Positions 59,679-64,000 of a stretch of DNA of 64,000 nt are shown one piece after another. Positions within the stretch are counted from its first letter, which is position 1. Every line of letters starts with the position of its first letter. The stretch covers positions 50,055 to 114,054 of the forward strand of contig CAZGOY010000005.1 of assembly GCA_964527565.1 (NCBI GenBank). Direction: 5' to 3'. Below the pieces are notes generated by a model that worked only from the letters and a program-made list of their open reading frames with translations, was not told where the DNA came from and made no database searches. The position numbers and the translations under genes are program-made. This DNA comes from JAGXQV01 sp964527565 (GTDB taxonomy: Bacteria; Pseudomonadota; Gammaproteobacteria; Burkholderiales; Sulfuricellaceae).

Positions 59679-61034
59679 TCAGGAGGCCTTTTTCTGCTCG
59701 GCCAGCTTGTGTTCCAGGTAATGGATGCTGGTGCCGCCCTGCAGGAAGGCGGCGTCGCGCAGCAAGTCCTGGTGCAGCGGGACGTTGGTCTTGATGCCTT
59801 CCACCACCATTTCGGAAAGCGCGGTGCGCAGGCGCGCGATGGCCTGTTCGCGGGTGGCGCCGTAGGCGATGAGCTTGCCGATCATCGAGTCGTAATACTG
59901 CGGCACTACGTAATTCTGGTAAGCATGCGAATCGACGCGGATGCCGGGGCCGCCGGGAACGTGGTACACCGTGATGCGCCCCGGCGAAGGCACGAACGTG
60001 TACGGGTCTTCAGCGTTGATGCGGCATTCGATGGCATGCCCCTTGAACTGGATGTCTTCTTGCTTGAAGCGCAATTCTTCGTGATTGGCGATGCGAATCT
60101 GTTCCTGCACGATGTCCACGCCGGTAATCAATTCGGTGACCGGGTGCTCGACCTGCACGCGGGTGTTCATTTCGATGAAAAAGAATTCACCGTTTTCGTA
60201 AAGGAACTCGAAAGTGCCCGCACCCCGGTAGCCGATGCGGCGGCAGGCGGCAGCACAGGCCTCGCCCACTTGGTCGCGCAGCTTGGTGCCGAGCAGCGGC
60301 GCCGGTGCTTCCTCGATGATTTTCTGGTGGCGGCGCTGCATGGAACAGTCGCGCTCGCCCAGGTAAATGGCGTTGCCGTGCTCGTCGGCCAGCACCTGGA
60401 TTTCGATGTGGCGCGGATTTTCCAGGAACTTTTCCATGTACACCATGGGATTGCCGAAAGCCGTCTGGGCTTCGCTTTTGGTCATGGCGACCGCAGCGAT
60501 CAGCGCCGCCTCGGTGTGCACCACGCGCATGCCGCGCCCGCCGCCGCCGCCGGCGGCCTTGATGATGACCGGGTAGCCGGTTTCGCGCCCCATGCGCAGG
60601 ATTTCGCCGTCATCGTCCGGCAGCGCGCCGTCGGAACCGGGCACGCAGGGCACACCGGATTGCTTCATGGCTTCCTTGGCGCAGACCTTGTCGCCCATCA
60701 GGCGGATGGTTTCCGGGCGCGGGCCGATGAAGGTGAAGCCGCTGTTTTCAACGCGCTCGGCGAAATCGGCGTTTTCCGAAAGGAAACCGTAGCCGGGGTG
60801 GATGGCCTCGGCGTCGGTGACTTCCGCCGCGCTGATGATGGCCGGCACGTGCAGGTAGCTGGCGCTGGACTGCGGTGGGCCGATGCACACCGATTCGTCG
60901 GCGAGCTTGACGTATTTTGCTTCGCGGTCGGCCTCGGAATAGACCGCCACGGTCTGGATGCCCATCTCGCGGCAGGCGCGCTGGATGCGCAGGGCGATTT
61001 CACCGCGGTTGGCAATTAGGATCTTCTCGAACAT
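59679..61034 (-). CDS. accC: Biotin carboxylase subunit of acetyl-CoA carboxylase
   Basis: A 451-residue ATP-grasp enzyme that carboxylates biotin on AccB, the first step of fatty acid synthesis. Motifs: FEKILIANRGEIALRIQRACREMGI, GYGFLSENADFA, VIIKAAGGGGGRGMRVV, GERDCSMQRRHQKIIEEAPAP, FEFLYENGEFFFIEMNTRVQVEHPVTELITGVD. The ATG at 61034 was chosen; the long upstream frame overlaps accB. It is 53 bases downstream of accB, typical. Confidence 0.96.
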   Translation of the reverse strand: MFEKILIANRGEIALRIQRACREMGIQTVAVYSEADREAKYVKLADESVCIGPPQSSASYLHVPAIISAAEVTDAEAIHPGYGFLSENADFAERVENSGFTFIGPRPETIRLMGDKVCAKEAMKQSGVPCVPGSDGALPDDDGEILRMGRETGYPVIIKAAGGGGGRGMRVVHTEAALIAAVAMTKSEAQTAFGNPMVYMEKFLENPRHIEIQVLADEHGNAIYLGERDCSMQRRHQKIIEEAPAPLLGTKLRDQVGEACAAACRRIGYRGAGTFEFLYENGEFFFIEMNTRVQVEHPVTELITGVDIVQEQIRIANHEELRFKQEDIQFKGHAIECRINAEDPYTFVPSPGRITVYHVPGGPGIRVDSHAYQNYVVPQYYDSMIGKLIAYGATREQAIARLRTALSEMVVEGIKTNVPLHQDLLRDAAFLQGGTSIHYLEHKLAEQKKAS

Positions 61035-61087
61035 ATTGGAATTCCGTGAGGGGTGAAGGGGGGCGCGGAGTGTGACAGGGGGGGGCC

Positions 61088-61549
61088 TCACCCGATGATG
61101 AACAGCGGTTCGCCGTATTCCACCGGATTGCCGTTTTCGACCAGGATGGCCTTGATGACGCCGCTCTGATCGGCTTCGATCTCGTTGAGCAGTTTCATCG
61201 CTTCGATGATGCACAGCGTCTCGCCTGCGCTGACGCTCTGGCCGACTTCCACGAAAGACTTGGCGCCTGGAGAGGCGGCGCGGTAGAAAGTGCCGACCAT
61301 CGGCGATTTGACCTGGTGGCCTTCCATTTCCGGCGCCACCACCGCGATGTCCGCCGTGACCACGGGGGCCGCGCCGGGTGCGGGGGCGTAGGGTTGCGGC
61401 GCGTAGTGGGCGGGCATCATCATGGTCTGCTGGGCGGCCGGGCCGAAGCGGTTGATGCGCACCCTTTCCTCGCCCTCGGTGATTTCCAGTTCGGCGATGC
61501 CGGAATCGCTCACCAGGTCGATCAGCTTCTTGATCTTGCGTAAATCCAT
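61088..61549 (-). CDS. accB: Biotin carboxyl carrier protein of acetyl-CoA carboxylase
   Basis: A 153-residue BCCP: helical N-terminus MDLRKIKKLIDLVSDSGIAELEITEGEERVRI, an Ala/Pro linker, and the biotinyl domain VKSPMVGTFYRAASPGAKSFVEVGQSVSAGETLCIIEAMKLLNEIEADQSG with the biotinylated Lys in EAMK. The thumb segment (YRAASPGAKSFVEVG) is intact. It is downstream of aroQ (34-base gap) in the conserved aroQ-accB-accC arrangement. Confidence 0.96.
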   Translation of the reverse strand: MDLRKIKKLIDLVSDSGIAELEITEGEERVRINRFGPAAQQTMMMPAHYAPQPYAPAPGAAPVVTADIAVVAPEMEGHQVKSPMVGTFYRAASPGAKSFVEVGQSVSAGETLCIIEAMKLLNEIEADQSGVIKAILVENGNPVEYGEPLFIIG

Positions 61550-61583
61550 GACGAATCCTTTAGAGTTTGACTAAATTCTGGGG

Positions 61584-62042
61584 TTACTGGTTTTTTGTCT
61601 GATAGCCCAGTGCGAATTGCAGGGCCAGTTCGTAGCCGCGCGCGCCCAGTCCGCTGATGATGCCGACGGCCAGGTCGGAAAAATAGGAGTGGTGCCGGAA
61701 AGGCTCGCGCGCGAAAACGTTGGAAAGATGTATTTCGACAAACGGAATGCCCACTGCCGCCAGTGCATCGCGCATGGCCACGCTGGTGTGGGTATAGGCG
61801 GCGGGGTTGATGAGAATGAAACGGGTATCGTTGCGCGCCTGCTGGATTTTTTCCACCAGCGCCGTTTCGCTGTTGCTCTGAAAGGCTTCCAGTTCCACCC
61901 CGGCAACGGTGGCCTGTTGCTTGAGGCGCGCGTTAATCTCATCCAGGGAGTCGCTGCCGTAATGGGAAGGCTCGCGCCAACCCAGCAGGTTCAGGTTGGG
62001 GCCGTGCAGTACCAGTATCTTGCCCGGACGCTCGTTTTTCAT
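61584..62042 (-). CDS. aroQ: 3-dehydroquinate dehydratase, type II
   Basis: A 152-residue enzyme of the shikimate pathway (dehydroquinate to dehydroshikimate). The type II signature is LVLHGPNLNLLGWREPSHYGSDSL (catalytic Tyr, Arg), LINPAAYTHTSVAMRDAL, and VEIHLSNVFAREPFRHHSYFSDLAVGIISGLGARGYELAL. It starts the aroQ-accB-accC operon. The roughly 100 bases upstream, to the HD-GYP gene, show no strong promoter. Confidence 0.95.
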   Translation of the reverse strand: MKNERPGKILVLHGPNLNLLGWREPSHYGSDSLDEINARLKQQATVAGVELEAFQSNSETALVEKIQQARNDTRFILINPAAYTHTSVAMRDALAAVGIPFVEIHLSNVFAREPFRHHSYFSDLAVGIISGLGARGYELALQFALGYQTKNQ

Positions 62043-62142
62043 GGCGGCAAGTTTGCCGCAAATGAGGGGTTCTTGTCCAGTTTTTCGCTGGAAATGCGCT
62101 CAATAGCTCCCAAGTCCCGCTTTGGTGCGCTTTCCCTCGCGG

Positions 62143-63771
62143 TCATGGAACATAGCCCGGTATGCGGCTTTCATCGACTTCGTCGATTTGTTCCGCTTCA
62201 AGAAATTCCCGCGCATAACGCAAATAGACCTTCTCGCGGATGAACAGGTCGAACAGGTCGGGATCGACATGGTGATCGAGTTTCATCCTGCCGAGGATAG
62301 TGAGGGCTTCGGTGAGCGTCTTGCCGGGTTTATAGGGCCGGTCCTTGGCGGTGAGCGCCTCGAAAATGTCGGCAATTCCCATCATGCGCGCCGGCAACGA
62401 CATCTGCTCGCGCGTCAGCCCGCGCGGGTAGCCCTTGCCGTCCATACGCTCGTGGTGGCCGCCGGCCAGTTCCGGCACCTGGCGCAGGTGCCTGGGCCAC
62501 GGCAGGGCTTCCAGCATCTTGATGGTGGCGACGATATGGTGATTGATGATCTCGCGTTCGGCTGCCGTGAGCGTGCCCTTGGCGATGTTCAGGCATTCGA
62601 TTTCTTCAGCGGAAAGGAAGGGCTCGTCTTCTCCGTTTTCATTGATCCAGCGCCGGGCGCCGATGTTGCGCACGCGTTGCTGCAAGGCGTCGGACATGAA
62701 TTCGCCGCCCTGGTTGCACTTGTGCAGGAAATCGCGATCCTCGTCCAATTGGCGGAGATGTTCCCTGTAACTTTTTTCCAGTGCGTCGGCGCTTGCCGCA
62801 TCGCCGCCCTCCAAAGCCGCCAGCCTGGCGCGCAGCCAAGCAATTTCGGCATCGCGCTTGAGGACTTCGAAGCGCGTATCGACCAGGTGAATGCGGTCGA
62901 ACAGGGCTTCCAGCTTGGTGGATTTGTCGACCACGTGTACCGGCGTGGTGACCTTGCCGCAATCATGCAGCAGACCGGCGATCTTCAGCTCATAGAGCTC
63001 GCGCTGGCTCATCGAATAATCCTTCAGCGCGCCCTGGGTGGTGGCGACGGCGGCCTCCGCCAGCATCAGGGTGAGCACCGGCACGCGCTCGCAATGGCCG
63101 CCGGTGTAAGGCGATTTTTCGTCGATGGCGATGTTGATGAGCTTGATGAAGGACTCGAACAGTTCTTCCAGCTGATTGATGAGTTGCCGGTTGGTCAGCG
63201 CGATGGCGGCTTGCGAGGCGAGCGATTCGACCAGGCGCTGCTGTTCTTCGGAAAAGGGCAGGATTTTTCCGCTGGTTTCATCCTGGGCATTGATGAGTTG
63301 CAGCACGCCGATGATCTCGTTTTCGTGATTCTTCATCGGCACGGTGAGGAAAGACTGTGAACGGTAGCGGTTTTTCTCGTCGAAAAAACGCGTGCCGGAA
63401 AAATCGAAACCCTCCGCCGCATAAGCGTCCGCGATGTTCACGGTGCGATCGTTCAGCACGGCATAGGCAACCACCGCCGTGTTGTTGGGATTGCCCGCCG
63501 CATCGTGAAGGGAGATGGGCGGCAGGGTGATGGGCTTGCCGGTGGTGCCGCCGAAGGCAAAGCCCAGCGAATCGGTGCGCATGATCTCGAAAGTGAGGGT
63601 TTGCATGTCGTGCACGCGGTACAGTGTGCCTGCATCGGCGCGGGTAATGCGCTTGGCGGCCAACAGGATGTTTTCCAGTAGCCGGTCGAAGTTTTTTTCT
63701 GCCGACAGCGCTTTACCAACGGCGTTGAGCTGTTCAAGCAGGTCAAAGATGTGGGCTGTGGGTGTGGTCAT
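62143..63771 (-). CDS. GAF/HD-GYP cyclic di-GMP phosphodiesterase-like protein
   Basis: The 542-residue cytoplasmic protein has an N-terminal GAF domain (about 20-190, with ESLASQAAIALTNRQLINQLEE leading out as a helix) and an HD-GYP domain. That domain begins SPYTGGHCERVPVLTLMLAEA, has the HD pair in GLLHDCGKVTTP, a long helical insert (about 295-390) and HHERMDGKGYPRGLTREQMSLPARMMGIADIFEALTAKDRPYK, with the GYP motif intact. All metal ligands appear present. It likely degrades cyclic di-GMP in response to a GAF ligand, opposing the GGDEF protein in the window. Confidence 0.88.
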   Translation of the reverse strand: MTTPTAHIFDLLEQLNAVGKALSAEKNFDRLLENILLAAKRITRADAGTLYRVHDMQTLTFEIMRTDSLGFAFGGTTGKPITLPPISLHDAAGNPNNTAVVAYAVLNDRTVNIADAYAAEGFDFSGTRFFDEKNRYRSQSFLTVPMKNHENEIIGVLQLINAQDETSGKILPFSEEQQRLVESLASQAAIALTNRQLINQLEELFESFIKLINIAIDEKSPYTGGHCERVPVLTLMLAEAAVATTQGALKDYSMSQRELYELKIAGLLHDCGKVTTPVHVVDKSTKLEALFDRIHLVDTRFEVLKRDAEIAWLRARLAALEGGDAASADALEKSYREHLRQLDEDRDFLHKCNQGGEFMSDALQQRVRNIGARRWINENGEDEPFLSAEEIECLNIAKGTLTAAEREIINHHIVATIKMLEALPWPRHLRQVPELAGGHHERMDGKGYPRGLTREQMSLPARMMGIADIFEALTAKDRPYKPGKTLTEALTILGRMKLDHHVDPDLFDLFIREKVYLRYAREFLEAEQIDEVDESRIPGYVP

Positions 63772-63926
63772 GGCGGGTTCCCGGCCTGCGCCACGATGGC
63801 GCAGCTGGGAACAACCCTACTTGACTTCGGCGTGGATATCAAGCGACCGAGGAAAGGACCGGGGAAAGGTCCGTGCCGGAAAACGCCCATAGAACGGGCG
63901 GCGTTTCCGGGGTGCCACTTTTACCC

Positions 63927-64000
63927 TCACCCCAACCACCCCTCCGGCACCCCCAGCGCCTGCAATTCCGCCGTGCCGACCAGTCGCACGAAATCGGCCA
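63927..64000 (-). CDS. C-terminal end of an unidentified gene
   Basis: The last 74 bases read on the minus strand as an open frame ending in TGA at 63927, with a product tail ADFVRLVGTAELQALGVPEGWLG. Codon composition fits real coding sequence. The gene would begin outside the window. I cannot identify it from 23 residues. Confidence 0.4.
   Translation of the reverse strand, partial: ADFVRLVGTAELQALGVPEGWLG

Overview
The window is a high-GC, gene-dense stretch of a bacterial chromosome. Gene content and order suggest a chemotrophic, sulfur-metabolising betaproteobacterium (Nitrosomonadales, Sulfuricella/Thiobacillus-like; this placement is inference). Supporting signs are diheme cytochromes c, a DsrS-like protein, a YeeE/TsuA-type sulfur transporter, TauE/SafE and DsrE proteins, NnrS, and betaproteobacterial gene orders such as rpe-gph-trpE, aroQ-accB-accC-prmA and zapB-zapA-6S-fau. 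No rRNA, tRNA or CRISPR was seen, and no gap longer than about 285 bases lacks a gene.

Layout. 1-2.2 kb: end of a GyrI-like protein, CobD/CbiB-like and BtuF-like cobalamin genes. 2.3-3.7 kb: two diheme cytochromes c4, closed by a bidirectional terminator. 3.7-6.9 kb: DsrS-like protein and SafE-like membrane protein facing an AmpG-like MFS permease. 6.9-11.1 kb: glyQ and glyS with a STAS-HATPase-STAS protein overlapped between them. 11.3-17.5 kb: mostly exported proteins: DUF302, an extraordinary methionine-rich repeat protein, two TlpA-type thioredoxins, a YeeE transporter, and an internally deleted cysteine desulfurase. 17.5-21.8 kb: glutamine amidotransferase, a trans-sulfuration enzyme, an internally duplicated protein, TauE and DsrE (these two share an operator-like motif), and an XRE regulator. 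21.9-26.7 kb: a zinc/manganese ABC importer with a porin that has a His-rich loop. 26.9-30.6 kb: xerC, nnrS, fau, 6S RNA, zapA and a ZapB-like gene with an apparently leaderless promoter. 30.7-34.1 kb: rpe, a lipoprotein, gph and trpE, with a candidate trp leader peptide and attenuator.

34.3-39.6 kb: TonB-dependent receptor, YajD-like HNH nuclease, a Lys-rich small protein, alanine dehydrogenase, DUF5610. 39.6-43.9 kb: nrdA and nrdB, with paired NrdR boxes and a strong terminator. 43.9-45.3 kb: two tandem toxin-antitoxin pairs (HigBA, Phd/VapB-VapC). 45.4-49.3 kb: exonuclease III, unknown genes, slyX, greB, MFS permease. 49.6-56.8 kb: pyruvate phosphate dikinase, a GGDEF cyclase, a small inverted-repeat element, aconitase. 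56.8-64 kb: gcvH, a zinc-ribbon protein carrying a REP-like element inside its coding sequence, prmA, accC, accB, aroQ, a GAF/HD-GYP phosphodiesterase and the end of an unidentified gene.

Main points for a second look: the Met-rich repeat protein (about 30% Met, eleven 25-residue repeats) between a TlpA and a DUF302 gene; the signalling-type protein spliced into the glycyl-tRNA synthetase operon; the trp attenuator; the shared tauE/dsrE operator; and the duplicated protein next to them.
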